Assembly (NCBI RefSeq): GCF_016921115.1
Contig: NZ_JAFFZS010000001.1
Location: 186,001-250,000 of the forward strand
Reading direction: 5' to 3'
Source: Streptomyces actuosus
Lineage (GTDB): Bacteria > Actinomycetota > Actinomycetes > Streptomycetales > Streptomycetaceae
Length of the DNA stretch: 64,000 nucleotides
Positions 1-8,291 of this stretch are shown here, piece by piece (position 1 is the stretch's first letter; each line of letters opens with the position of its first letter). A program made the translations under genes and the position numbers. Under the pieces are notes generated by a model. That model saw nothing but the letters and a program-made list of their open reading frames with translations, was not told the origin of the DNA and did not search any database.

Positions 1-209
1 GAACCTCCGCCGGTGCTCGCGGCAGCCCCGGGGCGGCGGGGGCTGGGCGGCCGTGGTGACCCTCTCTCCCCCCCCCGGGTCGCACACGGACGCGCCGTCG
101 CGGCGCCCCGGGCCGCGCCGCGACGAGCCGCGCCACAGACGGCCCGCGGCCGGGCCGCTCGCCGTGCGGCTCGCCGTGCGGTGGGGAACCCTGGGGGCAG
201 GAGGTGGCG

Positions 210-1259
210 ATGGACCCCGTGGCGGCCCTGGACCGGATCGCCTTCCTGCTGGAGCGTTCTCTGGCACCGGCCTACCGCGTCCGTGCCTTCCGTACCGCGG
301 CCCGGGTGGTTCGGGAGCTGCCCGAGGTGGAGCTGCAGGACCGGGTGGCCGCCGGGAGCCTGGAGGCCCTGCGTGGGGTGGGCCCGAAAACGGCCCAAGT
401 GGTGCGGGAGGCCCTGGACGGGCAGGTGCCGGGCTATCTGGAGAAACTGGAGGCCGAGGCCGAGGCCGGCGCGACGGCGCGGGTCGCACGGGGCGGGGAG
501 GGACTGAGGTCGCTGCTGCGCGGTGACTGCCACCTTCACTCCGACTGGTCGGACGGCGGCAGCCCGATCGAGGAGATGGGCCGCACCGCAGCCGCGCTCG
601 GCCACGCATGGGCGGTGCTCACCGACCACTCGCCCCGGCTGACCGTGGCGCGCGGCCTGTCGGCGGAGCGGCTGCGCGAGCAGCTGACGGTGGTCGCCCG
701 GCTCAACGAGACGTGGGCGCCGTTCCGGCTGCTGACGGGTATCGAGTGCGACATCCTCGACGACGGTTCCCTCGACCAGGATCCGCGGCTCCTCGCACGT
801 CTGGACGTCGTGGTCGTGTCCGTCCACTCCAAGCTGCGCATGGACGCCAGGTCGATGACCCGGCGCATGGTGGCGGCGGTGCGCGATCCGCACGCCGACG
901 TGCTGGGCCACTGCACCGGGCGGCTGGTGACGGGCCGGGGTCGGCCGGAGTCGCAGTTCGACGCCGACGAGGTGTTCGCAGCGTGCGCGGAATCCGGTAC
1001 CGCGGTGGAGATCAACAGTCGTCCGGAGCGGCTGGATCCGCCGCGCCGGCTGCTGCGGAAGGCGGTCGAGGCCGGCGTGCTGTTCTCCGTGGACACGGAC
1101 GCGCACGCCCCGGGCCAGCTCGACTGGCAGATCAACGGCTGTGCACGGGCCGAGGAGTGCGGGGTGCCGCCCGCACGGGTGGTCACCACGTGGTCGGCCG
1201 ACGCACTGCTGACGTGGACCCGCGAGGGACGGATCCCGGTCGGCGTGCCGGGCGGCTGA
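210..1259 (+). CDS. PHP-domain phosphoesterase with helix-hairpin-helix N-terminus (PolX C-terminal-like)
   Basis: The protein has 349 residues. Residues 1-75 look like a helix-hairpin-helix module (LRGVGPKTAQVV near 54-65). Residues 103-335 are a PHP metal-dependent phosphoesterase domain: HLHSDWSDG (108-116), TDH (138-140), GIECDI (177-182), SVHS (204-207), a later GHCTGR and a terminal DTDAH, all positions where PHP proteins bind metals. Bacterial PolX joins a polymerase X domain to a PHP domain; here the polymerase part is absent and only the HhH plus PHP portion remains, so nucleotide or DNA-end phosphate hydrolysis is likelier than synthesis. The ATG at 210 was chosen because AGGAGG lies 5 bases upstream; an in-frame GTG at 204 overlaps that site. 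It stands alone, with about 790 bases to the next gene. Confidence 0.85.
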   Translation: MDPVAALDRIAFLLERSLAPAYRVRAFRTAARVVRELPEVELQDRVAAGSLEALRGVGPKTAQVVREALDGQVPGYLEKLEAEAEAGATARVARGGEGLRSLLRGDCHLHSDWSDGGSPIEEMGRTAAALGHAWAVLTDHSPRLTVARGLSAERLREQLTVVARLNETWAPFRLLTGIECDILDDGSLDQDPRLLARLDVVVVSVHSKLRMDARSMTRRMVAAVRDPHADVLGHCTGRLVTGRGRPESQFDADEVFAACAESGTAVEINSRPERLDPPRRLLRKAVEAGVLFSVDTDAHAPGQLDWQINGCARAEECGVPPARVVTTWSADALLTWTREGRIPVGVPGG

Positions 1260-1663
1260 CCGGGGAACCGGAGCAGCGAGCCGCGGCGGGCGCCGGGGCG
1301 CGAGCGGGAGGAGCCCGCCCGCGCACGTGCCGACGGCGGGCGGCATGGCGTCGTCGAAGGCTTGCGACGCCGGGCGCTCGTTCACCGCGTCCGGTTGGCA
1401 CCGCCCGGCGATCGCGGCTGATCAGCCCCTGCCCAACCGGTCCGACGATCTCCACGACCTGCGGGGGTCGCGGACACCGGCGCCGACGGACCGATCGGTC
1501 AGGACGTCGAGCAGGGCGGGTCCTCGCACCGAGCCAGTGGTACGCGCACCGGAACGGACGGCGTGCCGGCCGGAACGGACCGCGTGCCTCCGCGGCGCGG
1601 CGCGGGAAATGAGGCCGGGCACCGCGCAGGGGTGCGTAGCACGGGAGCACCCGGGAGGCGAGA

Positions 1664-1699
1664 TCCCGTGCGCCGCTGAGGAGACAGCGGCGCACGGGA
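1664..1699. terminator. Perfect 15-bp hairpin, terminator-like, no T-run
   Basis: Arms at 1664-1678 (TCCCGTGCGCCGCTG) and 1685-1699 are perfect reverse complements round the 6-base loop AGGAGA. Actinomycete terminators often lack a U-tract, so this may terminate transcription in either direction. It lies 400 bases beyond the PHP stop codon, so a processed or regulatory RNA is also possible. Confidence 0.5.
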
Positions 1700-2014
1700 A
1701 AGCACCAGGACACGGCTCTTCCGCCCGCGGCGGCGAGGCCGGAAACGGGCCGGTGAGGCGTATCACCCCAAACGGAGACAAGCCCGGGAACATCGAAGGG
1801 TGGTTCGCCGTTGAACCAGACGTGGGTGTGGACGGAACAGTGTCCCCGGGCCCCACCATTCGCCCACAGGGATGATCGTTCGGCTGAAGCCCTGTGGAGC
1901 CTCCCGCCGAGAGGCGACCGCCGCCCGCACCCACCATCCGGGCGAGCCCCGGCCGCGATCCCCCCGTCCGGCCGGGGCTCTCTTCTGCCCGCGCGGGTTT
2001 CGCCCGAGCCGTCC

Positions 2015-2041
2015 TTGACTTCGAGCGCGCTCGAATACGTA
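2015..2041 (+). promoter_or_regulatory. SDR promoter with perfect palindromic operator
   Basis: A TTGACT hexamer (2015-2020) resembles a -35 box. It overlaps the perfect 16-bp palindrome TTCGAGCGCGCTCGAA (2020-2035), which fills the spacer before TACGTA (2036-2041). A TetR-type dimer bound there would block the promoter. The spacing puts the transcript start almost at the ATG at 2053 and no GGAGG is seen, so the mRNA is probably leaderless. Confidence 0.65.
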
Positions 2042-2052
2042 GCGTGCCGGAC

Positions 2053-3027
2053 ATGAGCGACACCGCACAGCACAGCATCGGCTCGGGCTTCGGCGCCCGC
2101 AGCACCGCAGACGACGTTCTCCGGGGGATCGACCTGACGGGCAGGCTCGCCCTCGTGACCGGCGGCTACTCCGGTCTCGGCCTGGAGACCACCAAAGCGC
2201 TGGTCCGGGCCGGCGCCCGCGTCGTGGTACCCGCCCGGCGCCCCGACGCCGCACGCGAGAACCTGGCCGGGCTGCCCGGCACCGAGGTGGACGAACTCGA
2301 CCTCGGGGACCTGGACAGCGTCCGGGCCTTCGCCGAACGGTTCCTCGCCTCCGGCCGCAGCCTCGACATCGTCATCGGCAACGCCGGGATCATGGCCTGC
2401 CCCGAGACACGGGTCGGGCCAGACTGGGAGGCGCAGTTCGCCACCAACCACCTCGGCCACTTCGCCCTCGTCAACCGGCTCTGGCCGGCCATCGAACCGG
2501 GCGGCGCCCGCGTGGTCTCCGTCTCCTCGCGCGGCCACCACCTCTCCGGCATCCGCTGGGACGACCCGCACTGGCAGCACGGTTACGACAAGTGGGCGGC
2601 CTACGGCCAGGCGAAGACGGCGAACGTGCTGTTCGCCGTCCAGCTCGACCGGCTGGCCCGGGACCGGGGGGTGCGCGCCTTCGCACTCCACCCCGGCGGC
2701 ATTCTCACCCCGCTCCAGCGTCACCTGACCAGGGAGGAGATGGTCGGGCTGGGCTGGATCGACGAGGACGGCAACGCGCTCGACCCGGCGGGATTCAAGA
2801 CGCCGGAGCAGGGAGCGGCCACCCAGGTCTTCGCCGCGACCTCGCCGCAGCTGGACGGCATGGGCGGCGTCTACCTGGAGGACTGCGACATCGCCGAGCC
2901 GGCCCCTGCCGACGGCGCGCGCTCCGGGGTCAAGGACTGGGCCACCGATCCCGAGCAGGCGGCCCGCCTGTGGGCGTTGTCGGCGCAGGCCACAGGCGTC
3001 GACGCCTTCGCGCCCGGCACGTCCTGA
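2053..3027 (+). CDS. Short-chain dehydrogenase/reductase (oxidoreductase)
   Basis: This is a 324-residue NAD(P)-dependent SDR. It has the nucleotide-binding motif TGGYSGLG (36-43), NAG (110-112), the catalytic serine region SVSSR (156-160) and Y184-x3-K188 (YGQAK). Length and motifs match the SDR group often annotated as retinol-dehydrogenase-like or oxidoreductase; the substrate cannot be read from sequence. The ATG at 2053 was chosen because it begins the SDR-like N-terminus directly after the promoter. A damaged TetR gene and a truncated aldo/keto reductase follow on the same strand, then an intact quinone reductase, suggesting the remains of a TetR-controlled redox-stress regulon. Constitutive expression is possible because the local repressor looks dead. 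Confidence 0.88.
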   Translation: MSDTAQHSIGSGFGARSTADDVLRGIDLTGRLALVTGGYSGLGLETTKALVRAGARVVVPARRPDAARENLAGLPGTEVDELDLGDLDSVRAFAERFLASGRSLDIVIGNAGIMACPETRVGPDWEAQFATNHLGHFALVNRLWPAIEPGGARVVSVSSRGHHLSGIRWDDPHWQHGYDKWAAYGQAKTANVLFAVQLDRLARDRGVRAFALHPGGILTPLQRHLTREEMVGLGWIDEDGNALDPAGFKTPEQGAATQVFAATSPQLDGMGGVYLEDCDIAEPAPADGARSGVKDWATDPEQAARLWALSAQATGVDAFAPGTS

Positions 3028-3129
3028 CCGTCGCGCCGGCCTCGGGGCCGTGTACCGGCGAGGCGCTCCGGCCGCCGTAGGGGGCGGCGCCGAGTTCCCC
3101 GGGCGGGCGCAGGGCGGGGCCGCAGCCCG

Positions 3130-3625
3130 GTCCGAGAGGTCGTCGACGCGAAGGGCGGAGCGTGCCTCCACGAGGGGCACCGCCGGGTCCGGCCTCTCGG
3201 CCGGCTCGATCCATGCGCACTACCGCGACAAGGCCGACCTGGTACGTGCCGCCGCCCGCGAGGTGCTCGCCGAGCGCGCCGACGCCCTCGGCGAGTACGG
3301 CGCGGCCGACGCCCCACCCGGCCCCGACGAACTGCTCGCCCGCCTGATCGTCGCGATCGACCCGGCCGAGGCCCGGGTCGGCGTGCGGACCTGGGGCGAG
3401 ACGACCACCGACCCGGCCGTCCGCGACATCGTCGTCGACATGACCTACCGGATGCGCGCGATGCTGCACGACTGCGTCGCAGCCTGGCTCGTCGAGGTCG
3501 AGCACCACGGGCCGCCCCGAGATCGGGAGCACGCCACCCCGATCGCCCACCGGGTCATGGCGCTCTACCAGGCCCAGCTGCTCCACACCGCCATGCGAAC
3601 ACCGAAGGAGGAGACAGCGTCATGA
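3130..3625 (+). pseudogene. Broken TetR-family repressor, HTH partly lost
   Basis: Downstream from about 3190 the frame reads LSAGSIHAHYRDKADLVRAAA, the end of a TetR helix-turn-helix, followed by a plausible ligand-binding domain to the stop at 3625. Upstream, REVVDA (3133-3150), typical of the start of TetR helix 1, is in a different frame, and the residues between do not form the usual HTH helices. The gene has therefore suffered a small deletion or frameshift inside the DNA-binding domain and has no credible start. It lies after the SDR whose promoter holds a perfect palindrome, so it was probably the autogenous repressor. A sequencing error cannot be excluded. Confidence 0.7.
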
Positions 3626-3870
3626 CCACCGCGACCGCTTCGTTCGCCGCCCGCACGGTTTTCCGGATCGGCTACGGCGCGTTGCAGCTCGAGCGCCTGC
3701 ACGACCGCCGCGGCGAGGCCGTCGCGCTGCTGCGCCGCGCCGTCGAGCCGGGCGTCGACCACGTGGACACCCCCGAGTACTACGGCTTCGGTTTCGCCAA
3801 CGACGTGATCCGCGAGGCGCTGCGCCCCGAGGACGACGTCCCCGCGGCGATGAAGACCCCATCGGCTGAC
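3622..3870 (+). pseudogene. Truncated aldo/keto reductase (N-terminal remnant)
   Basis: From the ATG at 3622, with a GGAGGAG ribosome site inside the end of the TetR remnant, about 80 residues match the start of aldo/keto reductases: FRIGYGALQL, the strand-helix GVDHVDTPEYYG with the family's catalytic tyrosine region, and FANDVIREAL. Homology then stops near 3865 and an unrelated tail runs to 3921. The catalytic lysine, histidine and most of the barrel are missing, so the product cannot be an active reductase. The loss ends about 135 bases before an IS200/IS605-like end, which suggests an insertion/deletion event. Confidence 0.75.
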
Positions 3871-4004
3871 CGGAACCAACGTGGCCCGGGTCGCGACCAC
3901 ACCCCACGCCGGACACCCTGACGAACCGTCAGGCCATGCCGGGAAACCCCGCTCCACCAGAGATTCGATGTGAGTGACGGGCGTCGGCCTGTGGCCACAG
4001 ACGC

Positions 4005-4083
4005 CGAATCGCCCTGGAGGCGATTCGCCATACCCTGCCCTGCTCCGCAGGAACCTCGCTTCCTCCCCGGCCTGAAGGCCGGG
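4005..4083. repeat. Paired hairpins resembling an IS200/IS605-type right end
   Basis: Two perfect hairpins lie close together: CGAATCGCC (4005-4013) with GGCGATTCG (4019-4027), and CCCGGCC-TGAA-GGCCGGG (4066-4083). The second, within CTCCCCGGCCTGAAGGCC, looks like the subterminal hairpin I associate with TnpB-type IS200/IS605 elements in Streptomyces; this is recognition by memory, not a search. No tnpA or tnpB is nearby. It sits between the truncated aldo/keto reductase and the intact quinone reductase, so it is best read as a deletion scar. The second hairpin ends 20 bases before an ATG and could also affect translation. Confidence 0.45.
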
Positions 4084-4103
4084 CTATCCACGAAGGAGAC
4101 CCG

Positions 4104-5123
4104 ATGAAGGCCATCGTCTACCGCGACAACGGCGCCCCCGACGTTCTCCAGTTCGTCGACCGTGACCTGCCCGCGCCCGGGCCCGGCGAGGTTCGCGTCC
4201 GGGTCGCCGTGTCCGGGGTCAACCCGACCGACTGGCAGGCGCGCTCCGGCGTCGGCCACCCCAAGCGCTTCTCCGAGGTCACCCCGCACCTCGACGGCGC
4301 CGGCACGGTCGACGCCGTCGGTGAAGGTGTCGACCGGAGCCGGGTCGGTCAGCGGGTCTGGCTGTTCATGGCCGCCGCCGGGCGGCCCACCGGGACCGCC
4401 GCCGAGTTCACCGTCGTGCCCGCCGAACAGGCCGTGCCGCTGCCCGACGAGGCCGGCTTCGACGTCGGCGCCGCACTCGGAGTCCCCGCACTGACCGCGC
4501 ACCGCGCGCTCACCGTCGCCGAGGACGGGCCGCGTCGGCTGCGGCCCGGGGCACTCGACGGGAAGGTGGTGCTCGCCGCGGGCGGGGCCGGAGCGGTCGG
4601 GCACGCGGTGATCCAGCTGGCCCGGTGGGCCGGCGCCACCGTGATCAGCACGATCAGCAGCCCGGAGAAGGCCCGGCTGGCCACCGCCGCCGGAGCCCAC
4701 CACGTGATCAACTACCGCGAGGACGACCCGTCCGCCGAGATCCGCAAGATCGCCCCGGACGGCGTCGACATCGTCGCAGAGGTGGCCCTGGGCACGAACC
4801 TCGCACTGGACCTGGCCGTGCTGCGAACCCGCGGCACGATCGCGACCTACGCCAACGACGGCGGCAGACCAGTGGAACTGAACGTGCCGCAGAACATGGT
4901 GCTGAACACACGCTTCCAGTTCCTGGTGCTCTACACGGCAGGTACGGAGGCACGCGCCGCAGCCGTCCAGGACGTCGCCGCCGCGGTGCGCGACGGCGCG
5001 CTGCCGGTCGGCGAGGAGCACGGCCTGCCGCTGAACCGCTTTCCCCTCGACCGCACCGCCGACGCGCACCGAGCGGTCGAGAGCCGCGCGGTCGGCAAGG
5101 TCCTCGTGGACGTCATCTCCTGA
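4104..5123 (+). CDS. NADPH:quinone reductase, zinc-independent MDR family
   Basis: This 339-residue medium-chain dehydrogenase/reductase of the quinone oxidoreductase class has a GroES-like N-terminal half (GVNPTDWQAR, 38-47) and a Rossmann half with AAGGAGAVGH (158-167). The catalytic-zinc Cys/His ligands of alcohol dehydrogenases are absent, as expected for quinone reductases. The predicted reaction is NADPH-dependent reduction of quinones or enones in the cytoplasm. The ATG at 4104 has AAGGAG 7 bases upstream. It is the last intact member of the SDR/TetR/aldo-keto cluster, and its upstream region has been replaced by hairpin-bearing DNA, so its original promoter may be lost. Confidence 0.88.
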   Translation: MKAIVYRDNGAPDVLQFVDRDLPAPGPGEVRVRVAVSGVNPTDWQARSGVGHPKRFSEVTPHLDGAGTVDAVGEGVDRSRVGQRVWLFMAAAGRPTGTAAEFTVVPAEQAVPLPDEAGFDVGAALGVPALTAHRALTVAEDGPRRLRPGALDGKVVLAAGGAGAVGHAVIQLARWAGATVISTISSPEKARLATAAGAHHVINYREDDPSAEIRKIAPDGVDIVAEVALGTNLALDLAVLRTRGTIATYANDGGRPVELNVPQNMVLNTRFQFLVLYTAGTEARAAAVQDVAAAVRDGALPVGEEHGLPLNRFPLDRTADAHRAVESRAVGKVLVDVIS

Positions 5124-5301
5124 CGTCCAGTCGGCCACCGCTCGCCCACCCTCCGCCCCGTGAGGAACCCGGCATGGGGCGGCGGGTGGGCGAACTCACC
5201 CCGACCTCTGTCCGGCCTGCGGCCAACCCACACCTCACGGGTTCTCATGAGCGATCCTTTGCCGGAGCAAGATCGAAAATGGCCCGTCGGGCGCTCGATG
5301 A

Positions 5302-5652
5302 AATCGAACGTTCTTCGCGGCGATGGCGGAGACCGAGCGGGAGAGCATCCGGGAGTCGACGCCGGAGGGGCTCGACACCGCCTCCCACAAGGGCAAGCAC
5401 GGCGGCTGGCCACCGGTCATCACCGACGACATGCTCCACACCGTCCTCCGGCGCCGGGAGAACGGGGAGTCAGTCGAGCGGATCCAGCCTGACCCGATCA
5501 TCCTCACCGGCAAGCGCACGGGGCGGAACCCGTCTGTCGCGAGCATCTACCGGGCGCTCGCCGAGCACGCCGAGCGCGAGGCGTACCCCGAGGCCGTCGA
5601 GCAGGCGCACACCGACTGCACCGCCCTTCGGACCGGCGAACTCCCCGGTCCG
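5302..5652 (+). pseudogene. Serine-recombinase (resolvase/invertase) C-terminal remnant
   Basis: The frame reads FFAAMAETERE, then KGKHGG, PPVITDDMLHTVL and SVASIYRAL. This matches the region following the catalytic core of small serine recombinases together with their C-terminal helix-turn-helix. A stop codon precedes FFAAM (5299-5301), the N-terminal catalytic serine domain is not found upstream in any frame, and the family-like sequence fades after about 5652. It is therefore a non-functional relic of a mobile element, on the opposite strand to the adjacent hydrolase. Together with the hairpins at 4005-4083 it marks 3.8-5.7 kb as a rearranged patch. Confidence 0.65.
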
Positions 5653-5703
5653 CGCGCCGAGAGAAGGCGGAGTGCGCCCGGTGACGCAGTGCCGCGTCAG
5701 CTG

Positions 5704-6585
5704 CTACCGCCGATTCCCGTTCCCGGCAGGCGTGCCGGGTTCCTGGTCGTCTGCCATCAGGGAGGCGAACTTCCTGATGTCCTCGGTGAGTTGTGCGGCA
5801 TGTGTGGCGAACAGGCCGTGACCGCCGTTCTCGTACACCTTCAGCTCCGCCTGCGGGGCCAGTGCGGCGGTGCGGCGCCCGGTCAGCTCCAGGGGCGCGG
5901 ACATGTCGCTGTCTCCGTGGACGACCAGGACCGGCAGGTCGAGTGCGGCCACTTCGGGCGCCAGGTCCAGCACGGCCATGAGGTCGCGCAGGGCGACGCC
6001 GGCACGCGGGGTCGACACGTGACAGGCGCGGACCATGGACTGCACATAGGCGTCGGAGAGTTCGTTGCCCGGCAGGTGGCGGGCGAAGAAGGCGTCCGCG
6101 CCGTCGGCGTAGAAGGCCGCCCGGTCCCGCCGGACGGTCTCGTTGAACGCCGCGAGCGTCTCGGGGGCGAGTCCGTCCGGATGGCCGGCGCACCGCACGA
6201 GCCCCGGCGCCACACCGGAGACGAGGGCGACCCGGTCCACCCTCCGGGTGCCGTTGCGGGTGAGGCAGCGCACGGCCTCCGCGGTGCCGACGGAGTGGGC
6301 GACCAGCGTCACCCGGTGCAGGTCGAGGTGGTCGAGCAGGCCCTGGACGTCGTCGGCGAGGGAATCGAGGTCGAATCCGCCCCACACGTCGTCCGAGCGG
6401 CCGTGCCCGCGCCGGTCGAGCCCGACGCAGCGGAAGCCCTCCTCGGCCAGTGCGATCATCTGCGCCTCCCACATGTCCGTGCCGAAGTAGGCGCTGTTCA
6501 CGAAGGCGATCACGGGCCCGTCCGCGGGGCCGTGATCGACGTGGTGCAGCCGGGTGCCGTCGACGGGGCTGGCGAAATACGGCAT
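5704..6585 (-). CDS. Alpha/beta-fold hydrolase
   Basis: This 293-residue protein has the alpha/beta hydrolase layout: an early GLDRRGHGRSD loop, nucleophile elbow AHSVG with Ser98, an acid-bearing HGDSD segment and the terminal histidine in GGHGLF. The cap region is about 80 residues. Such proteins include esterases, haloperoxidase-like enzymes and lactonases; nothing here fixes the substrate. No signal peptide is seen, so it is probably cytoplasmic. The ATG at 6585 opens directly on the family-like N-terminus (SPVDGTRLHHVDHG). It is transcribed alone, away from the recombinase relic; its 3' end lies about 50 bases from that relic. Confidence 0.85.
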   Translation of the reverse strand: MPYFASPVDGTRLHHVDHGPADGPVIAFVNSAYFGTDMWEAQMIALAEEGFRCVGLDRRGHGRSDDVWGGFDLDSLADDVQGLLDHLDLHRVTLVAHSVGTAEAVRCLTRNGTRRVDRVALVSGVAPGLVRCAGHPDGLAPETLAAFNETVRRDRAAFYADGADAFFARHLPGNELSDAYVQSMVRACHVSTPRAGVALRDLMAVLDLAPEVAALDLPVLVVHGDSDMSAPLELTGRRTAALAPQAELKVYENGGHGLFATHAAQLTEDIRKFASLMADDQEPGTPAGNGNRR

Positions 6586-6679
6586 GGGGCGTCCTTCCGT
6601 GGGAGGCGGGCGGGTACGTCCCTCATCGTTCCGGCCCCGCGGGGCGGGCGTCGATTACCTCCCGCGTCATGGCCGCTCG

Positions 6680-6922
6680 TCAGGCAGGTGACTCGTCCGG
6701 CACCGGGTGCTCCGGGTGGACGGCGCCCGAGTGCGCCGCGCCGCGCCGCCCGGTGCCCGCCTCGTCGGTGTCGGGGACGCCTTCGTCGGTCTCCGGCGTC
6801 TCACCGGTGTGCTGCTGGGCGACGTCCCAGGGGTCGTCGCCGTCGGTCGCCTGCTGGTCCGGCAGGTCCCGCGGGACAGGGGTGCCGGAGCTCCCGGGGT
6901 CGTGCGGGCGGTGGTCCGCCAT
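6680..6922 (-). CDS. Small acidic hydrophilic protein, unknown
   Basis: This 80-residue protein is rich in Asp, Glu, Pro, Gly and Thr, with no hydrophobic core, cysteines or recognisable domain, so it is probably intrinsically disordered. The codons show the expected G/C third-position bias and the ATG has a GGAGG-like site (GAGGAGGGC) upstream. It lies alone between the hydrolase and the ROK regulator, all on the minus strand. I do not recognise the family. Confidence 0.6.
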   Translation of the reverse strand: MADHRPHDPGSSGTPVPRDLPDQQATDGDDPWDVAQQHTGETPETDEGVPDTDEAGTGRRGAAHSGAVHPEHPVPDESPA

Positions 6923-7001
6923 GGCGCCCTCCTCTCGTCCTCCCGGGCAGCGGTCGCTGCGGCGGCTCGAAACGGGTACCTGCGGCCGCGCCGGCGAAAC
7001 C

Positions 7002-8291
7002 TCAGTGCGGGGTCCGCTCCGCCAGCGCGGTGCGCCAGGCGGGTGCCGGCCCTTCGGGTTCCGGCTCGGGGCGCCGGCCGCCGCGCGCGAAGAAGTCGGC
7101 GAGCGGAAGGATCGCGGCGCCCACGGTGACCGCGTCGGGGCCGAGCCGGCCCAACTCGACGGTGACCCGCTCCGCGGGATGGCGCAGGGCGTAGGCGGCG
7201 GCGTGGCGGCGTACGGAGGGCAGGAAGCGGGCGCCGAGCTGGAGTCCCGCCCAACCGCCGATGAGGATGCGCTCGGGCTGGAAGAGATTGATCAGGTCGG
7301 ACAGCCCGGCGCCGAGGTACTCGGCGGTCTCCTCCAGGACGGCGAGGGCCACCGGGTCGGGCTCGGTGCCCTCGGGAGGGTAGGCGGCGGCGAGCATCGC
7401 CGTCAGCGCGGCCTCCTCGTCGGTGTCGGGCGGCGGTGCGCCGCCCTCCTCCCGCCAGCGGGCGAGCAGGGACTCGGCGCCCGCGTAGGCCTCCAGGCAG
7501 CCGAGCGCCCCGCAGCGGCACCGGCGCCCCCGGACCCGTACGGTCAGGTGGCCCCACTCGACCGCCCGTCCGCTGTCGACGTCGGGGGTGACCAGGCACG
7601 CTCCGACACCGGAGCCGAAGAGGACGACGACGGCGTTGCGGGCGCCGCGGCCGCCGCCGAACCACATCTCGGCCTGGCCGAGGGTCTTGGCGCCGTTGTC
7701 GATGAAGTACGGCACGGCCGGGGGCAGCGGGGAGCCGTCGCGCAGCAGGCTCTCCAGCGGCACGGCGTCCCAGCCGATCGTCTGACCGTGCACGACGGCG
7801 CCGCGCACGGGGTCGCGTTCGACGATGCCGGGGACTCCCGTGCCGACTCCGAGGAGCCGCTCGGGCCCGACGCCCCCCGCGCTGAGCACGTCGGCGATGC
7901 CGTCGCGGATGTGACCGACGATCACCTCGACGTCGTAGCGCTGGTGTTCCAACGGGCGTTCGGCGCGGGCGAGTTCGGTGAGGCCCAGGTCGAACAGCTC
8001 GATGCGGACCCGGGTCTCGCCGACGTCCACGCCGATCATGTGTCCGCTGCCGGGGGCCACGCGCAGCAGAGTGCGGGGCCGGCCGCCGTCCGAGTCGACG
8101 CTGCCGGCCTCCTCCAGCAGGCCGTCGGCGACGAGGTCGGCGACGACGTTGCTGACCGAGCCGGAGCTCAGGCCGGTGGCCGGGCCGAGCTCGAAGCGGC
8201 TGAGCGGTCCGTCGAAGTAGAGCCGCTGCAGTACGGCCGTGCGGTTGGCCCGCCTGAGGTCGCGTACCGTGCGCCCGTTGCGCCCCGCCAT
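7002..8291 (-). CDS. ROK-family transcriptional regulator
   Basis: This 429-residue ROK repressor has an N-terminal winged helix-turn-helix (about 10-70, with LRRANRTAVLQ and LSSGSVSNVVADL). A sugar-kinase-fold ROK domain follows, with phosphate-binding GVDVGETRVRIELFD and the zinc-binding signature CRCGALGCLE. Such proteins repress carbohydrate uptake or catabolism genes and are released by a sugar. No transporter or glycosidase is adjacent, so its targets lie elsewhere or it controls itself. An AT-rich inverted repeat about 75-95 bases upstream (8364-8386) is a probable autoregulatory site. The ATG at 8291 directly precedes the HTH. Confidence 0.9.
   Translation of the reverse strand: MAGRNGRTVRDLRRANRTAVLQRLYFDGPLSRFELGPATGLSSGSVSNVVADLVADGLLEEAGSVDSDGGRPRTLLRVAPGSGHMIGVDVGETRVRIELFDLGLTELARAERPLEHQRYDVEVIVGHIRDGIADVLSAGGVGPERLLGVGTGVPGIVERDPVRGAVVHGQTIGWDAVPLESLLRDGSPLPPAVPYFIDNGAKTLGQAEMWFGGGRGARNAVVVLFGSGVGACLVTPDVDSGRAVEWGHLTVRVRGRRCRCGALGCLEAYAGAESLLARWREEGGAPPPDTDEEAALTAMLAAAYPPEGTEPDPVALAVLEETAEYLGAGLSDLINLFQPERILIGGWAGLQLGARFLPSVRRHAAAYALRHPAERVTVELGRLGPDAVTVGAAILPLADFFARGGRRPEPEPEGPAPAWRTALAERTPH

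Larger units (their letters stand above)
1260..2052. other. Long intergenic region between PHP gene and SDR
   Basis: About 790 bases with no open frame showing family-like residues or consistent third-position bias in either strand. It contains one strong hairpin (1664-1699) and, at the right end, the SDR promoter/operator (2015-2041). The rest shows nothing I can assign. Confidence 0.6.

Noticed and set aside
210-1259. Complete DNA polymerase X
   Set aside because: Only HhH and PHP parts are present; the polymerase X catalytic Asp motifs are missing.
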